Source of the DNA: Zopfochytrium polystomum
Taxonomy: Eukaryota > Chytridiomycota > Chytridiomycetes > Chytridiales > Chytridiaceae
Assembly (NCBI GenBank): GCA_025765615.1
Contig: JAIVFJ010000636.1
Span: 1-17,521 of the forward strand
Length of the DNA stretch: 17,521 nt
Reading direction: 5' to 3'
The notes under the pieces are model-generated. The model made no database searches. It was not told the DNA's origin and worked only from the letters and a program-made list of their open reading frames with translations. The number at the start of each line of letters is the position of its first letter. Within the stretch, counting starts at the first letter, position 1. Of the stretch, positions 1 to 9,512 are shown one piece after another. A program made the position numbers and the translations under genes.

Positions 1-862
1 AAAACATCTTCATCAACAGGTGCGGTTTGTTTTTTCGGTCGTGTCCGCAACTGTCTTCCTAATTCTTCAACTCGAATGCCAGGGGCAACCGCCAGTCTGC
101 TATCGAGACGATGGCCAATGTCGCAAAGATCATGATTGACAAGAAGTTGGCACTGTACGTCTTTCCCGAGGGCACTAGGTCGTACCAGACGACCAACGAG
201 ATGCTTCCATTTAAGAAGGTAGCAATATTTCACCACTAAGAGGGGCATGTTTCGCTTTGATTACTTGCTTTCTCCTTTGAAAGGCAACCGCGACCCCGCT
301 AATGTTCAAGTTCACGCCTCAATTTGTACAACTATCAGGGTTCCTTTTACCTGGCAGTTCAAGGTCAAATGCCCATCATCCCCATTGGTAAGCAAGGAAG
401 AATTCTCGCTCTCTACCACCTTCACCCGTTTGCCACCCCCAAGGACTGCCACTTCAAGTGAGCTGCAAAAAACTAAACCCCCGCTTGGGTCCCTTTGTTT
501 CGCAAATCACCGTTTTTAGTGACTGCCTCATACCATGACCTTTACTGCCTCCGAGCAGGCCTCTTTGAAGGCGGAGTGATTCGAGTGAAGGTGCTCCCGC
601 CCATCGAGACAAAGGGGAAAACCCTAGACGACGTTCACACTCTTTTAGGTTAGCCCTTTTCTTTTCCTTTTCTCTGACTCTCGCATTCCCTTGCCTTGAA
701 GAAGCTTGAGACGCACGGCCATTTTGACGCCAAACACACAACCAAAAAAAAAAAAAAAAAAAAAAACACACAGAACGACCCACGCAGATGCAAAAAGCGC
801 TTACGGAAATCTCGGGCCCACTGCCGCCGTACGCGAAGCCCATCAAGATCAAGCAGCATTAA
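1..862 (+). CDS. SLC1: 1-acyl-sn-glycerol-3-phosphate acyltransferase (SLC1/PlsC family), 3' part
   Basis: This enzyme acylates lysophosphatidic acid to phosphatidic acid in glycerolipid synthesis, normally at the ER membrane. Only the C-terminal half is in the window. Exons read as 1-19, 83-218, 339-387, 520-648 and 774-862, all with GT...AG borders and one continuous frame. Visible family motifs, in order, are FINR (block II, in the first codons), FPEGTRS (block III, substrate binding), LPFKKGSFYLAVQGQ, and PIIPIV (block IV). The tail reads LLERPTQMQKALTEIS and stops at TAA 860-862. The spacing and wording of these blocks match yeast Slc1 and animal AGPAT1/2. The catalytic HX4D motif and N-terminal membrane segments must lie upstream of position 1. 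Unlike the other two genes here, it needs no frame correction. The symbol reflects similarity to the yeast gene; paralogues of this family cannot be excluded. Confidence 0.93.
744..766 (+). repeat. A23 homopolymer inside the last intron of the acyltransferase gene
   Basis: The intron 649-773 contains 23 consecutive A residues that end only 7 nt before the CACACAG acceptor. The usual pyrimidine tract is therefore replaced by poly(A) next to the 3' splice site. The exon call rests on the C-terminal frame that resumes after it. Confidence 0.95.
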
Positions 863-1481
863 AAAAAAGCACAAAAAAAAAACCATTGAGCTTCAAAGAA
901 CCCGTAATGGATCGAGGGGCTAGAAGAAAGCAAAAGAAAAAAAACGAGTTTCTCTCCGCGCGGGGGGGACTGGGCTCCTTTTTGTGTCGGTACGCGATTC
1001 TGCAGGGTGGGGTTGGTGAGGTTTGGGGAGGGGATCTGTCGATCTCCCCTTTAAACTTGAGATTTGTTGTGCATACCTAAAACCGTCATATTGTTTCCGC
1101 CGTCCTTTTTTTTTTTCCTCTTATGGACACCTTTTGTATCGTTGATTCCTCCTTTGTTTGAGTTTCCTCTTGCTCACTTCTTCCTTCTCCTCCTTATTCT
1201 TCGTCTTCTTCATCCTCTTTTCTGTCTTTGTTCGTTTTCCTTTCCCCCCTTCCCCCTCTTTGGCCCTCCGCCCGTCTCTCACCGTCCTCTCACCGTCCCT
1301 CTCTCGTCCGCGACGTTTTCCGGCCCCCCCTCACCCCACTGGCAGTGTTGCTGCATTCGCGTGCAATCCTGGCCCGCGTGTTTGCCAAGCACTAGACCCT
1401 CCTCTCCTCTCTCTGCACTCGATATTTCCCCACCTCCTCCACACCACTCCGTTGCTTGTTCTTTTTAATCCTTTATCCCCT

Positions 1482-1529
1482 CTCTCTCTCTCTCTCTCTT
1501 TCTTTTTTTTTTTTTTTTTTTTTTTTTTT
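1482..1529 (+). repeat. (CT)n followed by T27 homopolymer
   Basis: About 20 nt of CT repeat run into a short T/C mix and then roughly 27 T. Length is likely polymorphic and also error-prone in the assembly. Confidence 0.9.
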
Positions 1530-1796
1530 GTAAGGTCTTTGGAGCTGGTGAAAAAAAACAAAGGTGTTTTGGTTCTTTAGAGACGGTTGTTTGAACAGGG
1601 TTTGATCCGTTTCTTTCTTTGTCTGTCTGTCTACTCGGTGGCGCCTTTGGATATTTTTGCTGCTTTTGGAAGGCGGGGCGGGTCGCAATTCATTGTCTTT
1701 CTTTTGTTTCCACCCTGCCAACAACACATTTATTTGTGTCCGCCGCTTTCTGTGGTGGCTGGCGTATGTACGAAAATGTGTGAACAGTAAATATTT

Positions 1797-1878
1797 GCGT
1801 GCGTGCGTGTGTGTGTTGTGTGTGTGTTTGTGTGTGTTGTGTGTGTGTCTGTGTGTGTGTATGTGTGTGCGAAATGTG
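1797..1878 (+). repeat. (TG)n microsatellite, imperfect
   Basis: TG repeats begin with GCGT units and are interrupted by TTG, TCTG and TATG variants over about 80 nt. On the opposite strand this translates to Thr/His-rich shadow frames. Confidence 0.92.
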
Positions 1879-1978
1879 TCTTTGGCACAGGGGCAGCCGA
1901 TGATGAACATGTACGGCACCAAATATGTGAATGCCATACACCATGTATAACAATGGTTGGCTGGCTTTTTCCAAACGG

Positions 1979-1997
1979 AAAAAAAAAAAAAAAAAAA
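1979..1997 (+). repeat. A19 homopolymer
   Basis: Nineteen consecutive A residues follow CCAAACGG. No adjacent coding exon or transposon end was recognised, so there is no evidence that this is a retrotransposon tail. Confidence 0.9.
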
Positions 1998-2159
1998 GAA
2001 GAGTGAAAACAACAACACCACCCCATGAGTGTGTGTACTGCCCGGGGTGATGTCGTTGACAGGAAGTATATGGAATTCTTGACCTGACTGGGTTGGGGGA
2101 AAGAAGGGGAGCTAGAGAGTTTCAGGGGGAGGGGGAGCAGCGATGGTAGTGGTGAGTGC

Positions 2160-2467
2160 CCTCTTCTCCTTCTCCAGCTGCATGTGACGGACGCTCTCTC
2201 TCTCGCTCGCTCACGCACTCTCCTCACCAACACACACTCCTCTCTCCTCCTCTCTCCTCTCTCTCTCCCTCCCTCTCTTCTCTCCTCCCTCCCCTCCTCC
2301 TCTCCTCTCCTTCGCCTCCTCTCAACTCCCTCCTCCTCTCCCCCTCTCCTCTCTCTCTCTCTCCTCTCCCTCTCTCTCTCCCTCCTCATCTCTCTCTCCT
2401 CTCCTCCTCTCATCTCTCTCTCTCTCTCTCCTCTCCCCTCTCTCTCTCTCCTCTCTCCATCTCTCTC

Positions 2468-2499
<32 letters not shown>

Positions 2500-2530
2500 C
2501 TCCTCCTCTCTCTCTCTCTCTCTCTCGCGG
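2160..2530 (+). repeat. Long CT-rich polypyrimidine tract
   Basis: About 370 bp are nearly all C and T on the + strand, built from (CT)n, CTCC and CCT units, with only a few purines (mainly at 2174-2235). It ends in a GCGGC(C)n(T)n segment at about 2527-2565. Strong strand asymmetry with partial mirror symmetry is the composition associated with H-DNA. Confidence 0.93.
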
Positions 2531-2783
2531 CCCCCCCCCCTCTCGCGGCCGGCCTTTTTTTTGTTCTTTCGATCTCACTGTTTGCTTGCTTGGCTCCAAG
2601 ACGTTTGGCGGCCTTGCGTGTATGTGCGTGTGTGCTTTTCGTTTTGCATTGCGTCATGGATTATTCGTACCGAGTGCGAGAGTGGGAGGCAGGTACCCCC
2701 CCCCCCCGTGCGCAGACTGGGAGCGGACTCCGGGACGTGAGAAGTGAGAGAGTGTGTGAGGAGGGTGAGAGAGTGTGTTTGTG

Positions 2784-2816
2784 TGAGAGAGAGCGAGAGA
2801 GAGAGAGAGACAGAGA
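2784..2816 (+). repeat. (GA)n tract, purine arm
   Basis: A GA repeat with single interruptions (GAGC, GACA). It is the opposite-sense partner of the CT tract at 2897-2948. Confidence 0.9.
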
Positions 2817-2896
2817 CTCCAATGTCTCTTTCTCTGTCCGCCTGTCCGTCTGACTGTCTGTCTCTCCCACGTCATTCCCAGCCGTCTGTCTCCGTG

Positions 2897-2948
2897 CCTC
2901 TCTCTCCCTCTCTCTCTCTCTCGCCTCTCTCTCCTCTCTCTCTCTCTC
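2897..2948 (+). repeat. (CT)n tract, pyrimidine arm
   Basis: A CT repeat with CCTC and CGCC interruptions, about 80 nt after the GA tract. The two could pair as an imperfect inverted repeat. Confidence 0.9.
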
Positions 2949-3103
2949 AGTCTTCCCACAACCCCGCTGCCACTGAAACCCTCCCCCACTTCGCACCCCT
3001 CGCCTTTATTTTCGCGTTCATTTCCTCGCTTTCCCTCCCCCCTCCTTGTATTCCCAACAGCTCCCGAGATTAAATTAATTGCCCACACGCCCGCGCTAAC
3101 CCC

Positions 3104-3139
3104 CTCCCCCCCCCGCCCGTCCCCCCCCCCGCCCGTCCC
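3104..3139 (+). repeat. Tandem C-run/GCCCGTCC units
   Basis: Two near-copies of a run of about 9-10 C followed by GCCCGTCC lie head to tail. The complementary strand has several long G runs close together, a G-quadruplex-compatible pattern, upstream of the zinc-cluster gene. Confidence 0.75.
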
Positions 3140-3640
3140 GCGTACTCGCACCCAACCAAAAGCGTTGGTTGCCTCTCCAGACCCCCAGGCACACCCCCCC
3201 ACCCGCCGCCGCAACTCCGCTTCTTCCTCCCCACCCCCACTCCCTTTCAAGCCCCGACATACATACATATCAGCGTCGACGACAACAGGCAGGTCATACA
3301 CCCTCCCTATCCTCCTCCTCTTCTTCCTCCATCTCTTCCCCCGAGCCCTCCTCCGTGTCCTCCACCTCCTCGTCCGCCTCCCTCTTTCTCTCAAGGCTCG
3401 AGTCGAGCAACCTCTGATCGTCGGCTTCGCATCACCAAATCCAGTTGGAGACAGAGAGCAAGCGGTCCCTTCCTCGGTCTCACCTATTCGGATCCCCCCG
3501 CCCGCACGCCCACACCATTAACCCGGCAGCTTTGACTCACCTGCTCATCGTCCCCGGTCAATCCCATTGAGTCGTCTCCCCCTCCCCTTAACCATCAACC
3601 CCCCTCCCGTGAAAACAAAACCGCGTCGTCCGGGGTTTTC

Positions 3641-6600
3641 ATGCATCCGTTGCAGCCCAGCTGCGCGGACGGCTTTTGCGACGACCACCAGACGCATACC
3701 TCGCCCGCCGCCGCCGTTTTTCAGCCACCGCCCAGCCCAGCCCCGACTCCATCGCCAAAACCCCAACAACAATCACCACCCGCCCTCGAACGCGGCACAG
3801 TCCCCGCGTCAGCGCGCGCGAAAACCACCACGGCCAGGCTGGGTGGCCTTATTTCTCTCTATTTCTCTCTCTTCCTTCTCCTCCTCCTCCTCCACCTCCG
3901 CCGCCGCCACCGCCCTGACCCCCTACCACCACTACCACCTCCAGCAGCAGCAACTGCTGCCCTTCAGCTCCCACCGCCGCCACCACCACCACCGCCGCCG
4001 CCCCCGCAGTTCCTGCAGCCGCGTCACCCCCACGACTTCATTTCCCGGTTCCAGCACCAGATTCAGAATCCGCTCCCGCCGCAGCATCCCCACCACCCGT
4101 ACCTGCAGTGCCAGCAGCAACAGCAGCAGCAGCAGCAGCACCAGCTCCAGCACCCGTATCATCCGCATCATCAAAACACGATCCACCAACAATCCCACGA
4201 AGACACGGGGGTCTTGTTCGCAGCTGCAGGGGCCCTTGCCTTTGCCTTTGGCGGCGGCGGCGGCGCCGGTGGCGGCGGGGGCGGCGGCACAACTTTCTTC
4301 CGCTTCCGCATGCCAGGGTCCGCCCCCTTGCCCGCGTACCCTGAGGCAACCGGCGTCCCCGGTCGATACTTTGATGACATGGACCTGGATGATGACGGCC
4401 ACGGCTACGACGACTACGACCACGACTACAACTACGACCCAGAACTATGAGGACGACGTGGACTTACGAGAAGGCAACAGTGGCGGCGGCGGCGACAACG
4501 GCGACGACGATGGCATGAACGGGCACGCTTCGGCGTGGGCGGCGGCGGCGGTGTCGGCCACTACCACCACCACTACGGGGACTACCCGCACCCGCAGAGC
4601 GTGTCGGTCGCCCATCCGGACTACAGGACGTTTGCCGACGTGCCGTATCCACTCATGTTTCTCAACGACCCGCTCGTCCCGCAACACCCACCGCTTCCGA
4701 CCCCACCACTGCCCGCACCTCTGCTGCAACCACCGCAGTCTTTGCCGCCGCAACCGCCATCTCCGACCAAGCAAAACCATCAGCAGCAGCTGTTGCAGTT
4801 GCAGTACAAGCACTTGCAACAGTTGGAGCGGCACCAGCAGCAGCAGCAGCAGCAGCTCTCGCCGGCGCACCCGCTCGACGCCATTCTCACACCGTCGGCA
4901 AGCGCCGGCTCCGTGTCGACGTCCTCGTCGTGTCGGACTCAAGACCCCGACGGTTGGATGCAGCAGCACCGGCCGCCGCCGCCGCCGAAGGAGAGGCGGC
5001 AGGAGCAACAGCAACACAGCAGCCGCCTCCGTCGCCGCCCCGATGCGGTGCAGCCCGGCTCTGCTGTTTGCAAAGCCTGCCGCCGCCACGTTCACCACCC
5101 CGCCGAGTCTGCCTGAAACGCCGGCGTCGTCGGCGTCGGGCGCCGCCCACGACGCGTTGAGCCAGCAGCGCGGGAACCTTGTGCACCAGAACCAGCACCA
5201 CCAGAACCAACATCATCATCCGCCACCGCCGCCGCCGCGGCCGTCTTTCGGCCAGCAGAATCATAATGGCCGTGGTGGTGGTGGTGGCGAAGCGCGCGAA
5301 CCGCTGGATGTTGCTGTTGCTGCTGCTGCTGCTGACGCCAACGCAGTTGCTGCCGCCTCCGCCTCCGCCGGCGCGGCAGCAGGAACAACAACGACGACGA
5401 CGACGACGGCGATGGCGACGACGGACTTTGAAGAATACGGTCGCGATGCCGCCGCCGCCGCCGCCGCCGCTGGCATCGACGCTTCCCGCAGGAGCCAGCC
5501 ACGCGAAGATTATGGCGTGGAGGCTGGCAAGGAAGGCAAGGAGGTGGAGGAGGAGGAGAGAACGCGCGCGCGCGCGCACCGGAACCGTCGTCGACGTTCA
5601 ATCTGGAGGAGGAGCGACGACGAGGACGACGACGAAGCCGACGCCGAAGAAGCGGATGAGGACTCTGCTCTCCGGGCCGCCGAGCGAAACGCACACGGCG
5701 CGGAGTTTCCTCCTCTTGCTCCGTTCCTGCCGCCGCCGTTACCAGACGCGAAAATAAAAAAGAATAAGCAAACGACCATAGCGGCGGCGGTTACGACGAC
5801 GACGACGATCCGGAACCCGCACTCCATCGACGTGATTCTGCGCTCCACCACCGAGGCGGCGCGGAACAGGCGGCTGCGGCATTGGGGCCGGGCGCCGCCG
5901 CCACCGCCGCCGCCGCCGGCACCGCCCGCACAGCCTCCCAGTCACGCTGATGGTCACGTTCTTGCGCCGCTGCCGCTGCAGCATCATCACCAGCACCAGC
6001 ACCAGCAGCAGCCGCCGCCGCATTTTGTGTGCGCAGCACCCGCTGCTGCTGCTGCCGCCGCCGTCGCGCTTCCGTTCTCGCAACCGCAACCGCAACCGCA
6101 ACCGCCGCCGCCGCCGCCGCTGCACGCAATACTGGTCCCTCCACCACCGCCGCCGCCGCATTTTACGCCGGGGGCGATCGCCGCCGCCGCGGCTCACCAG
6201 CAGCAGTACCAGCAGCAGTACCAGTACCAGCAGCAACAGGCTCGCTTTTTCCTGCACGCAATGTCGTCCGCACCACACCACCGGCGGGAGAGGCTCCTTA
6301 TTTCAATGGTTTTGCTTCTTTTCCACCACCACCGCACGTACCGCAAGCGGCGTATGCACTCGCCGCCGCTGGCGCTGCTGAGCCACCCCCCGCAGTGACG
6401 ACGGCGGGTTCAGGCGCGCTTGGTGATGATGCAGACGGCGGCGGCGTCGGCGGCGTTGAGTATGACGATGCGATGTCCGAGTCGTCGTTTGCCGAGTCTG
6501 AGGGACGGGACGACCGTGGGGGCGGTGTTGATGGCGGTCGGGGCGGTGGTGACGGAACGATGACAGGAGGAGCGGCGGCGGCTGCGGCGGCGCGACCGAC

Positions 6601-8771
6601 ACTGCAGAGAGGGGCTAGTGCGGCAGCGCGAAGGGTTCTTGCGACGAAGACGGTGGCGGCAGAGGTGGCGGAGGAGGAGGCAGTGGAGGAGGAGGAAGAC
6701 TCGCGGCGTCGCCGCCGCCTTGGCCGCCGCAACGGCTTTGTGGACGCCGCGCCCACGGGAAGGAGTCACCGCCGCGCGGTGGCCGCGCGCGCTGCTGCCG
6801 CCGCCGCCCTGACGTTGCCCCGGAGGAGTCGGCGGGAGCGGCGGCGACGGCGGCGGTGGCGGCGCTGCGGCCGCAGCTTCAGTCACAGTCGCAGTCGCGA
6901 TCGCAGGGCGATGTGGCTGGAACGGCGACATACATGCAAACGCATACTCCCCCCAGAAGGCCGGGGCGGGGGCTTCTGCCGCCGCGCGGCGCCAGCTCGC
7001 AACGCCGGTGTCGCTGCCGTCGTCGTCGTCGTCGTCGTCGTTGCACCCGCCGGCTGCCGCGACAGCGGCGGCGGACCTGCACTGCTTGCACCACCAAATC
7101 ACTACCACCACCACTTTGGCCACTGTGGCCATCACCACAACCACTACCACCAGCACGCGACAACGCCGACGAGTGTGGCAACTGCGCCTGCGGCGGCGGT
7201 GGCGCTTCCAGCGCAGACGACGGTCGAGCAACCCCAGCCGCCGCAACCGTCGCAGCAGCTGCAGCCGCAGCAGGAGCAGGAGATCTCGCTCCCGCTCCCG
7301 CTCCCCCCATCAGCAAGCAGCCGCCACAGCCGCAGTCGCAGCCGTAGCGCTTCCCGCAGCAGCGGCCCCGAAGCGGCGGGTCCAGGTCAAGCGCGCGTGC
7401 GTCGCGTGCCGCAGCTCAGAACCGCAAGTGCGACGACGCGCGCCCGTGCGGCCGGTGCGCGCGCTACGGCCATCAAGGACTGCCGCGACGCGCCGCGCGG
7501 TGCCGAGGAAGCCGCGCGTGGCCGTTGCGTCGTTGAGGGCTGCGGCCGTGGCTGCTGGTGGTGCGGCGACAGCTTGTGCGGCGACGGCTTGTGCGGTGAC
7601 GGCGGCGGTCACGACGGTGGCTGCGCCTGTGGCTGCGGCTATGGCTGCTGCCGAGACGACGACGACGGGCGGCGGCAGGGCAAGGGATTGCGTGCGTGGG
7701 CGACTGTGCGGTATCGGGGACGGCGGTGGAGAGGTGTGCCGAAGGAGAGGTGGTGGACAAGGTTTCCGCTACAGCCGCGTTGGCTGCGACCCCGATCGTC
7801 GAGGTTGACCCCGGCAGCGGCGGCGGCCGCAGCGCATTGCTGCGCGAACTGCCCGGGGACGCAGAGAGAGTGTCGCAGTCACGGCGGAGGCAGCCACGAG
7901 AACCACCACCAGCAGCTGCTGCAAACGGGCTCAGCCGAACTTGTCGTCGTCGAGTGCGAGTCTGTAAAGGCGGTGTCGGGGGCGGTTTCGGGGGATATTA
8001 CTTTTCCCGTGCCGTCGATCACGCCGCAGCCGCCGCCGCCTCAGCACCAGCAGCACCAGCAACCGCAGCACCAACCACCCCGCCGCTGCCGCCGCCGCCA
8101 CAGTCGCAGCCTCACCGGCGGCGGCACCAGGTCAAGGCGGCGTGCACTCACTGCCGGCAGGCCTGCAAACGATGCGACGCGCTGCGTCCATGCGGCCGGT
8201 GCGTGGCGCTGGACATTGCCGACTCGTGTGTCGACGCGCCGCCCCGCCGGCCGCGGCAGGTTGGTGTGAAGCGGGGTCCGTACCGCAAACAGCAGTCGCT
8301 GGCAATGACGCTGACGCTGACGTCGCAACAGCAGCAGCAGTTGCTGGCGATGCAGCAGCAGCAGCAGCACACTACCAGCGTTTGTACCGGCAGCAGCAGC
8401 AACGGCAGGAGCAACACCAGCAAGTGTACCAGAGGCATCAGCTTGCGCAGGTTGGGTATGCGGTTGGTGCCGGCGGCGGCGGCGACGGGGACTTGAGTGC
8501 GGTCGCTACAACTTCTCGTGATGGTGGCGGCGGTGATCCTGAGAGCGTTGTCGGCGTTGAGGATCACGATCACGACGACGATCACGACGACGACCACTAC
8601 GAGGAGGACTACGACGACGACGACGACGACGACGACTACGATAACAACCAGGACGGTGGCGTCGGCGGTGGTCACGCGGACGCATCGGTTGCGGAGACTA
8701 CGGCGGCCGCGTCGGCGTTCTCGTCCTCGTCGTCGTCGATGGTGCTTGTGGCCGGGCTCGGTGGTTTGTGA
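3641..8771 (+). CDS. Giant low-complexity protein with tandem Zn2Cys6 zinc clusters (frame interrupted)
   Basis: Probably a nuclear DNA-binding transcription regulator of about 1,700 residues if unspliced. Inferred start is ATG 3641 (MHPLQPSCADGF); the stop is at 8769-8771. Coherent protein is found in successive frames: Pro/Gln/His and acidic YDDYDHDYNYD (3641-4440), NYEDDVDLREG (4440-4535), HYHHHYGDYPHPQ to a Q tract (4535-5020), SDDEDDDEADAEE and FPPLAPFLPPPLP (5030-6270), YFNGFASFPPPPHVPQ (6290-6740), then several short segments to the two zinc clusters (7398-7483; 8143-8229). After these come a Gln-rich stretch and an Asp/His-rich tail. Introns may exist: a Leu-rich run at about 3840-3900 comes from a pyrimidine tract and may be intronic. 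I recognise no catalytic domain. The clusters are well supported; the start, any introns and the exact sequence between frame changes are not. Confidence 0.7.
7398..7483 (+). other. Zn2Cys6 cluster 1 (fungal GAL4-type), frame broken inside
   Basis: The segment starts QVKRACVACRS in one frame, continues NRKCDDARPCGRCARYG in the next, and ends IKDCRDAPR in a third. Joined in concept, the cysteines are spaced C-x2-C-x6-C-x5-C-x2-C-x7/8-C, the binuclear zinc cluster pattern with basic residues between Cys2 and Cys3. The two internal shifts fall at AGCTCAGAAC (about 7413-7422) and GGCCATC (about 7468-7474). A Pro/Lys/Arg segment (PRKPR) follows. The cluster is one base shorter than the second one. 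Confidence 0.82.
8143..8229 (+). other. Zn2Cys6 cluster 2, intact, with basic C-terminal extension
   Basis: In a single frame, C-x2-C-x6-C-x5-C-x2-C-x8-C is complete: CTHCRQACKRCDALRPCGRC, then Cys at 8227-8229. It is preceded by HQVKAA, echoing the QVKRA before cluster 1, and followed by DAPPRRPRQVGVKRGPYRK, a basic extension that could serve as linker or nuclear signal. The RPCGRC core is identical in both clusters, so an internal duplication is likely. Confidence 0.93.
8557..8650 (+). other. Asp/His-rich acidic tail of the zinc-cluster protein
   Basis: GAT/GAC and CAC codons give an EDHDHDDDHDDDHYEEDY-type run followed by about eight Asp. It could act as an acidic activation region or bind metal; the sequence does not decide. 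The DNA is a near-perfect GAC trinucleotide repeat. Confidence 0.75.
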
Positions 8772-9004
8772 AGGTGGTGAGGATGGTGTTTGCAAGAGCC
8801 CCACGGAACGGGTAACGGACGCGGTTCTTGTGTGCCGCAGCCAGCAGGACGCGAAAGTGGCCAGCCAGACCGATTCTTTCCGGGCAAAAGCCAATGCTTG
8901 TTTCTCTCTTTCTTTTGCTTTCTAGTACTTTAACTTTACATTCTCGCGCAGGTATTTTTTTTTTCTTCTGCCTGCAATGCCTGCAGTCCGTTGCGAGTGC
9001 CATT

Positions 9005-9100
9005 ATGTGTGTGTGTGTGCCTTTGTGCGTGTTGTGCGTATGTGCGTGTGTGCGTATGTGTGAGTATGTGTGCGTGTGAGTGTGTGTGGCTCTCTCTCTC
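9005..9100 (+). repeat. (TG)n microsatellite with a CT tail
   Basis: Imperfect TG/TGCG/TATG repeats run to about 9090 and then into CTCTCTCTCTCT. The unit composition resembles the repeat at 1797-1878. Confidence 0.9.
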
Positions 9101-9433
9101 TCTGTGCCAAGAGTGTGTTTATTTTGCCTACGTTCAGTGCAGTGCTACCTATTGCTATCATCATGTGACTCGGTCCCTTCTGTCGGTGCGCAGTGTCCTT
9201 CTCTCTCAATCTCTCTCTTCTCCCTCCACCTTGCGCGCGCTTCGTTAGGTCTTTCCGGTTTATTTTATTTTTATTTTTTTTTTCCATTGCGCTTGCGCTC
9301 CCTCCTATCAGCCCCGCCGCCCATTAATTGCCTAGTTCTTCCCCCTTCCTTCCCCTCACAGAAAACCACCCATTAAAACAAGCGCGTTTGCGTTTTGTCA
9401 ATCTTCGGTGATGGCAGTAGCGTGTTTGTTCGG

Positions 9434-9512
9434 TCTGCGTGCGTGTGTGTGTGGTGTGTGTGTGCATGTGTGTGTGTTAAACTGGAAGAAAAAAAAAAGA
9501 AAAAAAAGGAAG
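9434..9512 (+). repeat. (TG)n followed by A-rich run
   Basis: GTGCGTGTGTGTGTGGTGTG-type repeat to about 9478, then AACTGG and an A/G-rich run of broken poly(A). Confidence 0.88.

Larger units (their letters stand above)
863..3640. other. Gene-free spacer rich in simple repeats
   Basis: I find no credible protein or RNA gene here. The stretch holds the A-rich 3' flank of the acyltransferase gene (A runs near 862-885), a pyrimidine-rich zone at about 1098-1260, the microsatellites listed separately, and from about 2970 a C-rich, pyrimidine-biased leader up to the next gene. Open frames in it consist of Ser/Leu/Pro or, on the opposite strand, Arg/Glu, as expected from translating CT/GA repeats. 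The 5' leader and promoter of the zinc-cluster gene probably lie in about 2970-3640, but I can identify no specific element. Confidence 0.75.

Noticed and set aside
454..852. 132-codon minus-strand frame over the acyltransferase 3' end
   Set aside because: It overlaps three confidently assigned exons and includes a Phe run made from the A23 tract.
1979..1997. Poly(A) run as a possible retroposon tail
   Set aside because: No coding remnant or target-site duplication was found; homopolymers are common throughout these spacers.
1730..2599. 289-codon minus-strand frame rich in Arg and Glu
   Set aside because: It is the reverse translation of the CT tract (GAGAGG units); it has no domain and no codon structure beyond the repeat.
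4445..7246. Several long minus-strand open frames (for example 4445-5098, 6410-7246)
   Set aside because: They are shadows of the GC-rich trinucleotide repeats of the + strand gene, giving Arg/Ala/Val runs with no family motif.
3641..8771. Programmed ribosomal frameshifting as the cause of the frame changes
   Set aside because: No common slippery heptamer or downstream structure is seen at the switch points, shifts occur in both directions, and the neighbouring CFAP43 gene shows the same kind of breaks at ordinary homopolymers.
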